Shown piece by piece: positions 1 through 7,534 of a stretch of DNA of 64,000 nt. A program made the translations under genes and the position numbers. The DNA lies in contig NZ_VUNC01000004.1 in assembly GCF_009695875.1 (NCBI RefSeq), forward strand, positions 124,001 to 188,000. The letters run 5' to 3'. How positions within the stretch are numbered: position 1 is the stretch's first letter; every line of letters begins with the position of its first letter. The notes under the pieces are model-generated. The model ran no database searches. It was not told where the DNA came from and saw only the letters and a program-made list of their open reading frames with translations. This DNA is from Olsenella porci. GTDB lineage: Bacteria; Actinomycetota; Coriobacteriia; Coriobacteriales; Atopobiaceae.

Positions 1-1
1 C

Positions 2-1063
2 ATCGTCTCGTTCCTCCCCAACATGCCCCTCGACCACCCCTACGTGGAGCTGTACCGCCATCGCAGCCTGCTGTTCTGCGTTGGGCAGGGCGCGTTTGAG
101 GACGGCCAGGACGACGTCCGCGCCATTGATCACGAGCTCGACCGCCTGGGCGTGCCCCACTGGTGCGACTTCTGGGGCTACGACGTGAACCACGACCCCT
201 ACTGGTGGAAGAAGCAGCTCCGCTACTTCATGCCCCTCATGCTTGAGGACATTCAGAAGGAGCTTGCGTCCGAGGGCGTGGACGTTGCGGCTAAGACCAA
301 GCCGGTTGCCAAGGCGGAGGCAAAGCCCGCTGCAAAGGCCACCGCGAAGCCGGCAGCCGCCAAGAAGGCGGCTCCCAAGGCCGTTGCCAAGCCCCAGGCG
401 AAGGCTTCCGCGAAGGCAAGCGAGAAGCCCGCGGCAAAGGCAGAGCCCAAGGCTAAGCCGGCGGCGCAGGGCGCTGCCAAGTCCGCCGCCGCGATGAAGG
501 CCCCTGCGAAGGCCGCGCCCGCGACCAAGGCTGCAGAGAAGCCCGAGGCAACCAAGGCCGCTTCCGCAAAGTCGGATGCCAAGACGGCCCCCAAGGCAAC
601 GGTCGCGAAGGCGGCAGCCAAGCCCGCGGCAAAGGCAGAGCCGGCGGCAAAGGCCGCTGCAAAGGCGACCACTAAGACCACACCCAAGACCGCCGCGAAG
701 GCAGCCGCAAAGCCGGAGCCCAAGACCGCTGCGAAGGCGACCGTGAGTGCAAAGGCCGCACCCGCCAAGGCAACGGCGGCTGCCGCGGCGAAGCCCGTCT
801 TCTCGCCCAAGCCCGCGGCAAAGGCTGCGAAGACGGAGGCCAAGGCAGTCTCGCCCAAGCCCGCTTCGAAGACCACGACGGCAGCTAAGCCTGAGCCCAA
901 GGCGTCCGAGACTAGCGCAACCAAGCCTGCCGCTACCAAGACCGTCGCGGCAAAGCCGGCGGCGACCAAGTCGACCGCCGCGAAGAGCGCCGCGGGCAAG
1001 GCATCCGCAAAGGGTGGCACCACCCGCACGAAGACCGTGAGGTCCAGCAGGAAGAAGAAGTAG
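2..1063 (+). CDS. C-terminal part of a putative esterase with a long Ala/Lys/Pro histone-H1-like tail (5' end outside window)
   Basis: The reading frame is already open at base 2 and no start is visible, so only the C-terminal part is present. The first 100 or so visible residues resemble the end of a putative esterase of the alpha/beta-hydrolase fold. They finish in DVNHDPYWWKKQLRYF, where the His after Asn is a plausible catalytic His. After that the chain is about 250 residues built almost only of Ala, Lys, Pro and Thr in irregular AKPAAK-type repeats, very basic, ending RSSRKKK. Such tails are known from bacterial histone-H1-like proteins and bind DNA or other polyanions. Having one on an esterase is odd. 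It could anchor the enzyme to nucleoid, wall polymer or polyphosphate (inference). The tail codons vary, so it is not a recent exact repeat expansion. A strong terminator follows. Confidence 0.75.
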   Translation: MVSFLPNMPLDHPYVELYRHRSLLFCVGQGAFEDGQDDVRAIDHELDRLGVPHWCDFWGYDVNHDPYWWKKQLRYFMPLMLEDIQKELASEGVDVAAKTKPVAKAEAKPAAKATAKPAAAKKAAPKAVAKPQAKASAKASEKPAAKAEPKAKPAAQGAAKSAAAMKAPAKAAPATKAAEKPEATKAASAKSDAKTAPKATVAKAAAKPAAKAEPAAKAAAKATTKTTPKTAAKAAAKPEPKTAAKATVSAKAAPAKATAAAAAKPVFSPKPAAKAAKTEAKAVSPKPASKTTTAAKPEPKASETSATKPAATKTVAAKPAATKSTAAKSAAGKASAKGGTTRTKTVRSSRKKK

Positions 1064-1088
1064 GGACGCAACAAGGTCCTGACGATAC

Positions 1089-1123
1089 GGGGACGGTTCC
1101 GCGCAGGGACCGTCCCCGTTTTT
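1089..1123 (+). terminator. Rho-independent terminator after the esterase gene
   Basis: A perfect 9-bp stem (GGGGACGGT at 1089-1097 with ACCGTCCCC at 1109-1117) is followed by a run of five T. It lies 25 bases after the esterase stop codon. Confidence 0.9.
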
Positions 1124-1330
1124 CTGGCTCGCCCATACGCCCCGGGGAGCGGCGGACGCATTGAGCCCGTTGAGCGCGCACCGCACCCCGGGTTCGTTCG
1201 AGCTGAGCCTCGGCTTGCTGAGTCTTATCGCCCGGGGAGTCTTCTCGCCCGGAGTCCGTGCCCCGGGACGGTTCTCCAGACCTAGAGAGCGGGCGTATTG
1301 CCATAGCCCGAGGCCCCTCCTTGCCGGTCA

Positions 1331-1526
1331 TGCTTAGTCTTCCCCGACCTCGTGTTGATTTGTCCTCGCGCTGCTAAGCTCCCCCCCCCGGCCTCATGGG
1401 GTTTTCCGTCGCGCTACCCACACGAGGGCTAGCGACATTAAGCATCTGCCTCCGAAATCCGCATGAGGGCTAGCGATGCTAAGCAGCGTGCCCCAAAACC
1501 CACACGGGAGCTAGTGGAGCTAAGCA
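1331..1526. repeat. Array A of the 41-bp-period intergenic repeat (5 units)
   Basis: Five copies of a 24-bp unit start at 1331, 1372, 1421, 1462 and 1503. The first two are inverted (TGCTTAG...CCTCGTG form). The last three are direct (CACGAGGGCTAG...TAAGCA form). The period is exactly 41 bp within each orientation, with 17-bp spacers that are themselves similar (CTCCRAAATCC-like). The second inverted copy is stretched to 27 bp by a poly-C run. The same unit occurs near 11.3 and 29.5 kb. The gap 1064-1602 holds no convincing gene; apart from the terminator, this array is its only clear structure. Confidence 0.85.
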
Positions 1527-1602
1527 CCCCCGACTGAGGCGACGCCAGGCGAATGACTCCCCCGTTATGCCGGCGGAAGCCGTTGTCGGGCGCGCCGCCT
1601 CG

Positions 1603-1848
1603 CTACTCTCCCTGAGCCAGGTCCAGCACCATCTGGTAGATGCCCTGGGCAGTGTTGAAGTTCTGCGGCACGATGTCCTTGGCGGGCACCGACACGTCGA
1701 ACTCGTCGTCAATCGCCCCGATGATCGAGAGGATATCGAACGAGTCCAGGATGCGGTCGTCCACCAGGTTCACCGCCGTGGAGAAGTCCACGCCGTCCTT
1801 GATCTGGTCCAGCATGTCGATGACCTGCTCAAGCGTGATGTCGTCCAT
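1603..1848 (-). CDS. DltC-like acyl/aminoacyl carrier protein
   Basis: An 81-residue acidic carrier protein. Ser36 in the motif ILDSFDIL is the expected 4'-phosphopantetheine attachment site. The VPQNFNTAQGIYQMV segment resembles the end of D-alanyl carrier proteins (DltC, about 78-81 residues). ATG at 1848 was chosen because AAGGGA lies about 10 bases upstream; the longer frame from 1905 adds a segment that does not look coding. It is the last gene of a minus-strand operon with a fold-III decarboxylase, an adenylating ligase, a DltD-like protein and an MBOAT protein, so it should accept an activated amino acid from the ligase. In an operon with a decarboxylase it may carry something other than D-alanine, as BtrI or VinL do. 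Confidence 0.85.
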   Translation of the reverse strand: MDDITLEQVIDMLDQIKDGVDFSTAVNLVDDRILDSFDILSIIGAIDDEFDVSVPAKDIVPQNFNTAQGIYQMVLDLAQGE

Positions 1849-1911
1849 GTCTGTGTTCCCTTCTCGCCCCCATGCCGGGGACACCACATGGGGCGTTGGC
1901 CCCACAACTTG

Positions 1912-3108
1912 CTATATCCCCATGCCCGGTACGGCTAGCGGCTGGTTGAGCACGCTCGTCTCGACCCTTTTGCGCGCAACGTGCCAACCGTCCTTCCCGC
2001 GGATCGCAACGAGCGGGAGCGCGCGGCTGAGGAACAGGGCGATGCCCTCGGTGACCGAGTAGGCGCCCAGGTTGTCAAACGCGAGCAGGTCCCCCTCCGC
2101 GAGCGGGATGCGAAGCTTGCGCACCAGGACGTCACCAGTGGTGCACAGGCTCCCACAGACGGTCCACTCCCGCTCCCGTCGCGCCCTTCCGTCTCCAAGC
2201 GAGAGGTTCCTCACCACCGGGACCTTGAGCCCCATCAACTGGCCCAGGTAGACCACGTGGTTGATGCCGCCGCCCACGAGGGCGTAGCTCGTCTCGTCGT
2301 CCGCATCCTTGAGGTCGACGACCTGCGTGACGTAGCTGCCGCACTCGCTGGCGAGGAAGCGGCCCATCTCCACGGTGAGGTCAAGGCGGGAGGCAACGTG
2401 CCACAGGTCGTCCGCGAGCTCCCGGGCGGGCGCGAGCGTGTTGGAGAAGTCGTCCCCCTCAAAGTACGGCACGGCGAGTCCGGGGCCATATTCCAGGCGA
2501 GAGGGGCGCCAACCGTGCTCTTGCTCCAGCTCGTCGGCAAGGCCCTGGAGCATGGCGAGGTCGCGCCGCTGGTGGTCGAGCCTCCTGCGCTGCGTGCCGG
2601 CGAAGTGGTGGATGCCCACTAGCTCGACGCCGGAAAGCGAGTCGCGCCCGTCCACGGCGCGGACGAGGTCCGCCCGCGACATCCCAAACTGGCTCCCGGC
2701 GTTAAGCCTGAGGAGCACGGGAATGCGCGCACTGCACGACCTCGCCGCGCGATCCACCAGCGCGAGCTGCCCCAGCGACTCGGCGGTGAAGGTCCCGGCG
2801 CCATACGAGATGGCCTCGCGGACGTCGTCCTCGCCCTTGCAGACGCCCGAGTACACGATCGTCTCGCCCGGCACGCCAAGTGCCTCGCAGATGGCGAGCT
2901 CGCCCGGGCTACAAACTTCCAGCCGCATCCCCGCGTCGCGGGAAGCGGGGACGAGGAAGGGGTTGGCCTTGATGGAGTAGCACAGGCCCACCCCAGGCCC
3001 AAACGTTTGACTCACCTGGGCGATCCGCCGCTCGAAGGCAGTCTCGTCAAACGCGAAGGTGGGCGTGCCAAACCGCTCCGCCACCCCCAGAAGCTCCTCC
3101 TTGGTCAT
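1912..3108 (-). CDS. Fold-III PLP-dependent decarboxylase (DAP/ornithine decarboxylase family; BtrK/VinO-like context)
   Basis: About 398 residues, the usual length of group-IV (alanine-racemase-fold) decarboxylases. The PLP lysine is in CYSIKANP, near residue 48. HHFAG is near 168 and CGSLCTTGD near 319-327, where the second Cys and the Asp match catalytic and substrate-binding positions of the family, and DNLGAYS follows. ATG at 3108 shares one base with the stop of the adenylating ligase; GTG at 3111 is an alternative. Canonical dlt operons have no such enzyme. It could be a lysA-type DAP decarboxylase, but its position between an A-domain and a carrier protein matches VinO and BtrK, which decarboxylate amino acids while bound to a carrier protein. 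Family is clear; substrate is inference. Confidence 0.85.
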   Translation of the reverse strand: MTKEELLGVAERFGTPTFAFDETAFERRIAQVSQTFGPGVGLCYSIKANPFLVPASRDAGMRLEVCSPGELAICEALGVPGETIVYSGVCKGEDDVREAISYGAGTFTAESLGQLALVDRAARSCSARIPVLLRLNAGSQFGMSRADLVRAVDGRDSLSGVELVGIHHFAGTQRRRLDHQRRDLAMLQGLADELEQEHGWRPSRLEYGPGLAVPYFEGDDFSNTLAPARELADDLWHVASRLDLTVEMGRFLASECGSYVTQVVDLKDADDETSYALVGGGINHVVYLGQLMGLKVPVVRNLSLGDGRARREREWTVCGSLCTTGDVLVRKLRIPLAEGDLLAFDNLGAYSVTEGIALFLSRALPLVAIRGKDGWHVARKRVETSVLNQPLAVPGMGI

Positions 3109-4628
3109 CACAGCCCCTCTCCCTCACGCAGCGCCGCGCGGTCGACCTTTCCGTTCTTGGTGAGCGGCATTGACTCGAGCCGCCTCGTGGTTCCCGGGAC
3201 CATGTGCGGCGGGAGCAACGCACGGAGCCCCTCCGTCACGTCCCGATGCTCGGCCTCGCCCACATAGAGCAGACGCAGGCGCTTCCTCCTCTGGTCGAGC
3301 AGGCAGACCGCCTGCTCGACCCCCTCGATCCGCGTCGCCGCCGCCTCGACCTCGCCCAGCTCGATCCTGTGCCCCAGCAGCTTGACCTGGTTGTCCCTGC
3401 GCGAGACGTACACCAGGTTGCCGCCGGCGTCGTAGCGCGCGAGGTCACCCGTGAGGTAGGCGCGATCGTCCCAGCGGTCGTTGAGGGGGTTCTGCACAAA
3501 CGCTGCGTCGGTGCGCTCGCGATCGCCCAGGTAGCCAAGGGCGAGCGCCGTGCCAGCCACGCAGACCTCGCCCGTCTCGCCTGGCGCAGTGACCTCTCCC
3601 CCATCGTCGCGGAGGAGAAACACTCGCTCGTTGGGGAACGGCCTGCCCATGGGTATGGTCTCGCCTGGCCCGTACTCGCGGTCCACCACGAAGTAGGTGC
3701 AGTTGCAGGTGACCTCCGTGGGCCCGTATAGGTTGGCGTAGAGCGCGTCCGGAAGGTGGCGACGCCACTTGGCAAGCTGCTTGGGAGGCATGACCTCACC
3801 CGAGAACAGGACCTTGTCCACCTCGCGCGGCACGCGGTATTCCAGGGCGTTCATGATCGTGACGAAGCACAGGGCGCTCACCGCCCACACCAGGGTCGTG
3901 GCGTGGCCGTTGGCCAGGTAGTCCATCAGACGGGTGGGGACGCTGAAGTACTCGCGCGGGACTAGCTGCAGGCGCGCGCCCGTGAGCAGGCAGGTGTAGA
4001 TGTCCTTGACCGACACGTCGAAGTCGAAGGGCGCCTGGTTGGCGAAGACGTCGCGCTCGCCCATGCCAAACGTGGACGCGAAGGTGGGGATGAAGTCGAT
4101 CACCGAGCGGTGCGCGACCACCACGCCCTTAGGAACCCCCGTGCTACCGCTGGTGAAGTTGACGTAGAGGGGGTCGACGTCGGTCGCCTGCCACCGAATG
4201 CGGCGGAGGGTCCCCTCGTCCACGGGACGCGAGAGGGGTTCGTCGAGCCTTGCCACTCGGACGCCTGTACCCGCGAAGACCTCGCGAGCGCCCTCTTCCG
4301 TCGCGTCGTCGCACAGGACGACCATGGGGCGGAGCGAGGCGCAGATGGCATGGACACGGGCCGCGGGCTGCCTGGGGTCGAGCACCGAGTAGAACCCACC
4401 CGCATACACCGCACCCAGCATGCAGGCGAGCGCCGGCACGCTCTTCTCCAGGTAGAGGGCGACCGCCGTGCGCGGCTGCACGCCCGCCTCGCAGGCAAGC
4501 CAGCTTCCCGCCGCCCTGCTTGCACGGAGCAGCTCGTCAAAGGTCATCGACGCATCGGGGTCCGCCGCGGCGACCTTGTCCGGCACCCTGCCTGCGGTCG
4601 CCTCGAGCCACTCGAGTACGTTGGTCAT
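3108..4628 (-). CDS. Amino-acid adenylating ligase, DltA-like (AMP-binding superfamily)
   Basis: 506 residues with the full set of adenylation motifs: FTSGSTGVPKG at 158-168, FDFDVSVKDIY near 201-211, YGPTE at 301-305, TGD at 393-395, and the C-terminal TKNGK with the catalytic Lys near 494. Overall length and spacing match D-alanine:D-alanyl-carrier-protein ligase DltA. It should make an aminoacyl adenylate and load it onto the carrier protein at the operon end. The segment that in DltA reads roughly STPSF...MC and carries the D-Ala-selecting Cys is here WAVSALCFVTIM, so D-alanine specificity should not be assumed (alignment by eye). Its stop overlaps the decarboxylase start, and its start overlaps the end of the DltD-like gene by 4 bases, indicating translational coupling. 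Confidence 0.88.
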   Translation of the reverse strand: MTNVLEWLEATAGRVPDKVAAADPDASMTFDELLRASRAAGSWLACEAGVQPRTAVALYLEKSVPALACMLGAVYAGGFYSVLDPRQPAARVHAICASLRPMVVLCDDATEEGAREVFAGTGVRVARLDEPLSRPVDEGTLRRIRWQATDVDPLYVNFTSGSTGVPKGVVVAHRSVIDFIPTFASTFGMGERDVFANQAPFDFDVSVKDIYTCLLTGARLQLVPREYFSVPTRLMDYLANGHATTLVWAVSALCFVTIMNALEYRVPREVDKVLFSGEVMPPKQLAKWRRHLPDALYANLYGPTEVTCNCTYFVVDREYGPGETIPMGRPFPNERVFLLRDDGGEVTAPGETGEVCVAGTALALGYLGDRERTDAAFVQNPLNDRWDDRAYLTGDLARYDAGGNLVYVSRRDNQVKLLGHRIELGEVEAAATRIEGVEQAVCLLDQRRKRLRLLYVGEAEHRDVTEGLRALLPPHMVPGTTRRLESMPLTKNGKVDRAALREGEGL

Positions 4629-5752
4629 GACTGCCTCCCAGCATCTGCGGCATCCGGCAGGTGCTCCCGCCGCCAGCCGTCCCAGTCGTCGTAGCTCCCA
4701 AGGGCCGCGTCCCTCTCGCCTGCCCCGTCAGGGCCAATCAGCCGGGCGAGGACGTCCGTGAGCCTCTCCGCACCCGTTGCGTTGAGGTGCTCGAAGTCGT
4801 CGAAGTCCGAGAGTGGCGGGTCGTAGTAGCTGCGGTGGGCGAGGTTGAGATCGAGGTATGTCGCACCCCTTGCCTGGACCATCCGCTGGAAGTCTGCCAT
4901 GATCCGCGGGTAGTCGTCTCCAAACGCCGCCACGTCGTATGCGGGGTGGGGCGTGGCGACGACCGTGAGCGAGACGTTGTGCTCGCGGCACCAGTCGCAG
5001 ATTGCCGCGTACTCGTCCCACACCACCCGATCCACATGGGGGCTGCCAAACACCTGGAGCGAGGTGCGGCCGTCACCTGGTGCGATCGTTCTGTCGTAGT
5101 TGCCATAGCCCCGACCCACGTAGTGCCACCCGCGCACGAGCTCCTCGGTGGCGTGAGCCACGTCCCCGCCCTGGATGCGGTTGCGGAGGTTGAGCGCGAC
5201 CGAACGGGGCGCGTAGGTGGGGAGGCAGGTCCAGGGAAAGAGGGCACGAACGGAGTCTCGCGTGCCAACCACGTCGGGGCGGAGGGCAAACGCAACGAGC
5301 GACGAGGCGGCACCCAGCGGGTCTCCCTCGTTGCGGCCGAGCACAAAGGCAACGTGCGAGTTGGTGTCAAGGCGCGTGCCGAGCGAGTCAAGCCCAACGG
5401 CGAGAATCACGTGGCACACGCCCTTCTCGCCCACCCCGCACTTGATGGCGTCGAGGGAGTCGTCCGGCGTCTGGCCGGGCGTCGCGAGGTTGACGGTCGT
5501 GGTGCCCAGACGCGCGTCGAGGGTGACGGGGTCGATCCCCTGCTGCCCAAAGGACGACCCCACCACCAGGGTGTCGAGCCTCTCCGCCGCATGGAAGTCG
5601 TGCCAGGCGACCGCCGTCGTGGAACCGTAGGCGCCCAGGCCCCACAGGGCGAGCAGGTAGGTGCCCGCGAAGATGGCAAGCGAGACGAGCGTGGCGACGC
5701 GGCGCGCAGCCGGACGCCGCTGGGTGGGACGGGAACCATCAGTAGTTGGCAT
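4625..5752 (-). CDS. DltD-like membrane-anchored SGNH-fold protein
   Basis: 375 residues. One N-terminal membrane segment lies near residues 19-41, followed by an extracytoplasmic domain. GSSFGQ near 65-70 supplies the SGNH-type Ser, and DFEHLN near 319-324 the Asp/His pair. This is the arrangement of DltD, which acts outside the membrane with the MBOAT DltB in moving D-alanine to teichoic acid. ATG at 5752 has a strong GGGAGGGGGG ribosome site and overlaps the end of the MBOAT gene by 14 bases. The C-terminal tail after the catalytic His is charged and has no recognisable motif. DltD assignment rests on context and the two motifs; overall sequence is divergent. Confidence 0.75.
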   Translation of the reverse strand: MPTTDGSRPTQRRPAARRVATLVSLAIFAGTYLLALWGLGAYGSTTAVAWHDFHAAERLDTLVVGSSFGQQGIDPVTLDARLGTTTVNLATPGQTPDDSLDAIKCGVGEKGVCHVILAVGLDSLGTRLDTNSHVAFVLGRNEGDPLGAASSLVAFALRPDVVGTRDSVRALFPWTCLPTYAPRSVALNLRNRIQGGDVAHATEELVRGWHYVGRGYGNYDRTIAPGDGRTSLQVFGSPHVDRVVWDEYAAICDWCREHNVSLTVVATPHPAYDVAAFGDDYPRIMADFQRMVQARGATYLDLNLAHRSYYDPPLSDFDDFEHLNATGAERLTDVLARLIGPDGAGERDAALGSYDDWDGWRREHLPDAADAGRQS

Positions 5753-7319
5753 ACATGAACCCCCCTCCCACACCGAACGAGAGCGAGAGCACGACCACCA
5801 GGCACATTACGGCGCAGGCGGCCGCCCTGACCGCGACGGGGCGGCGCGAGAGCCACCCGCTTGCGTCGCCGCCGCGCTCCTCGTACAGGCTGACGCAGGC
5901 CACCAGAAGCGCAACGGCCCCTGCCACGAGCACCTGGAGAAGCTCCGACTTCCCCATGTCCAAGGCCGCGAGCGCCTGGGGGAGCCCGGCGAAGTCTGGG
6001 TGGAGCACGGACTGGCGCAGGCAGGCGAGGCTGGCGCCAAAGTCGTAGATGCGGTCGAAGTACCAGCCCACGTTGACCACCACAAAGGTGCGCACGACCC
6101 TGAAGGCGTGCCAGCCCCGGGTGGAACGGTCGACCCGCAGCAGGGAGCTCGCGCGGTCGAAGGCGGGCCGCAGCAGGTCGGCCAACGCGATGACTAGCCC
6201 GTTGTATAGGCCCCAGACCAGGTAGTGCGTCTCGGCGCCATGCCACAGGCCAACGAGGAGGAACACCGCGACGTTGGCCACGCACGCGGGGAGCGTCCTG
6301 CCCACGTGGCTGCCAAGCCTCCCGCCCGCCACCTTCCCGAGCGCACGCATGGGGCGCGTGAGCGCGAGCGGGTAGAACACGTAGTCGCGCATCCAGGTGC
6401 CCAGGGTGATGTGCCACCGCCGCCAGAAGTCTGCGAGCGAGGTGGAGAGGTACGGGCGCCGGAAGTTGGGTGCCATGCGGATGCCCAGGAGCTCCGAGAC
6501 GGCCTCGACCATGTCTATGCCGCCGGAGAAGTCCCCGTACTGCTGGGCGGAGTAGAGCAGGATCGCCAGGATCGCGAGCGAGCCCGGAGCACCGTCGCCC
6601 GCACCCGCGAGCAGACGCGTGATGAGGCCCACCAGGAGGTCCGCCATCGCGTACTTCTTGAGCATGCCAAACAGCAGGAGCTGGAGCGAGCGCGAGAGGT
6701 CGACCTCGCGGGGCGCATGGGTTGAGAAGAGCTGCGGCGCCAGGTCACCATAGCGGTTGATGGGCCCTTGGATCAGCTGCGGAAAGTAGAGGAGGAAGGT
6801 GAGGTGCCTGGGGAGGCTGCGCTCCGCCTGGAGGCTGCCGCGATAGGCGTCGATCAGGTACGAGAGCGCCTGGAACGTGTAGAACGAGATGCCGAGCGGC
6901 AGAAGCAGCCCCATCCCGTGGGGTGACGACGCGAGCCCCAGCTCGAACAGCACCACGTTCCAGTACTTGAGGTACGCGAGGGTCCCCAGGCAGAGGGCGA
7001 GGCAGGCGAGAAGGACGAGCCTCTTGCGCCGATGGACCGCCGCCTTGGCAGCCTTGCGGGCTGAGCGGTCGCGCGTCTCGCCCAACCTTGCCTTGAGCCC
7101 GGCGTCGAGACGCGAGAACCCAAGCGCCGCAGCCCACGTTGAGACGCCGGCAACCAAGACGAACGCCAGGGTCTTCCAGGTCCCGGCCATGCCGTAGAAG
7201 GCAAGGCTCCCCAGCAGGAGCACGACCCACTGGCCCCGCCCCACCAGGCGGCCGACCGCGTAGTAGGCGGCAAGAAGCGCCACCAGGAAGATGGCGAACT
7301 GCAGCGAGAGCAACTCCAA
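5739..7319 (-). CDS. MBOAT-family O-acyltransferase (DltB/AlgI-like)
   Basis: About 526 residues with roughly ten hydrophobic segments. MBOAT signatures are clear: SFYTFQALSYLID near 145-157, YGDFSGGIDM at 261-270, FWRRWHITLGTW at 299-309 and GLWHGAETHY with the invariant His near 360. It is longer than typical DltB (about 400 residues) and closer in length to AlgI/PatA-type enzymes. It likely moves the activated group from the carrier protein across the membrane to an extracellular acceptor, working with the DltD-like protein. A TTG start at 7319 is preferred because GAGGGG lies 8 bases upstream and the hydrophobic N-terminus begins there; the open frame runs on to 7421. First gene of the operon. 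Confidence 0.85.
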   Translation of the reverse strand: MELLSLQFAIFLVALLAAYYAVGRLVGRGQWVVLLLGSLAFYGMAGTWKTLAFVLVAGVSTWAAALGFSRLDAGLKARLGETRDRSARKAAKAAVHRRKRLVLLACLALCLGTLAYLKYWNVVLFELGLASSPHGMGLLLPLGISFYTFQALSYLIDAYRGSLQAERSLPRHLTFLLYFPQLIQGPINRYGDLAPQLFSTHAPREVDLSRSLQLLLFGMLKKYAMADLLVGLITRLLAGAGDGAPGSLAILAILLYSAQQYGDFSGGIDMVEAVSELLGIRMAPNFRRPYLSTSLADFWRRWHITLGTWMRDYVFYPLALTRPMRALGKVAGGRLGSHVGRTLPACVANVAVFLLVGLWHGAETHYLVWGLYNGLVIALADLLRPAFDRASSLLRVDRSTRGWHAFRVVRTFVVVNVGWYFDRIYDFGASLACLRQSVLHPDFAGLPQALAALDMGKSELLQVLVAGAVALLVACVSLYEERGGDASGWLSRRPVAVRAAACAVMCLVVVLSLSFGVGGGFMYANY

Positions 7320-7369
7320 CCCAGACGCCCCTCTTCCCCGGGGAGGCGGCGGCCCGTCTCCCTCCGTTA

Positions 7370-7412
7370 TTGACCCGGTAATACTAGTACAGTTAATACA
7401 CTTAGTACAGTT
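7370..7412. promoter_or_regulatory. Divergent promoter region with 18-bp-spaced direct repeats
   Basis: Between the MBOAT operon and the ATP-grasp gene. A plus-strand promoter candidate is TTGACC (7370-7375), 17 bp, TTAATA (7393-7398). Two exact copies of TAGTACAGTT start at 7385 and 7403, 18 bp apart; the first overlaps the presumed -10. They look like operator half-sites that could co-regulate both directions. Confidence 0.45.
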
Positions 7413-7534
7413 GAGACGCAAGGCTGGCTACTCATTCGCAGTCGTTCGCGTCCAAGGGGAAAACGTCCCACCACGCCCTGACCTCCCACTGCTACGATTT
7501 CTCCCTGAAACGTCCACGAGGGTTGGAGGCAGGG

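Noticed and set aside
253-1161. Minus-strand frame opposite the Ala/Lys tail of the esterase
   Set aside because: The Ala/Phe/Val-rich wording is just the reverse of Ala/Lys codons. The plus-strand frame continues a recognisable enzyme.
1603-7319. Ordinary D-alanylation (dlt) operon
   Set aside because: A fold-III decarboxylase is built into the operon, the ligase seems to lack the D-Ala-selecting segment, and the MBOAT is longer than DltB. Called dlt-like without dlt gene symbols.
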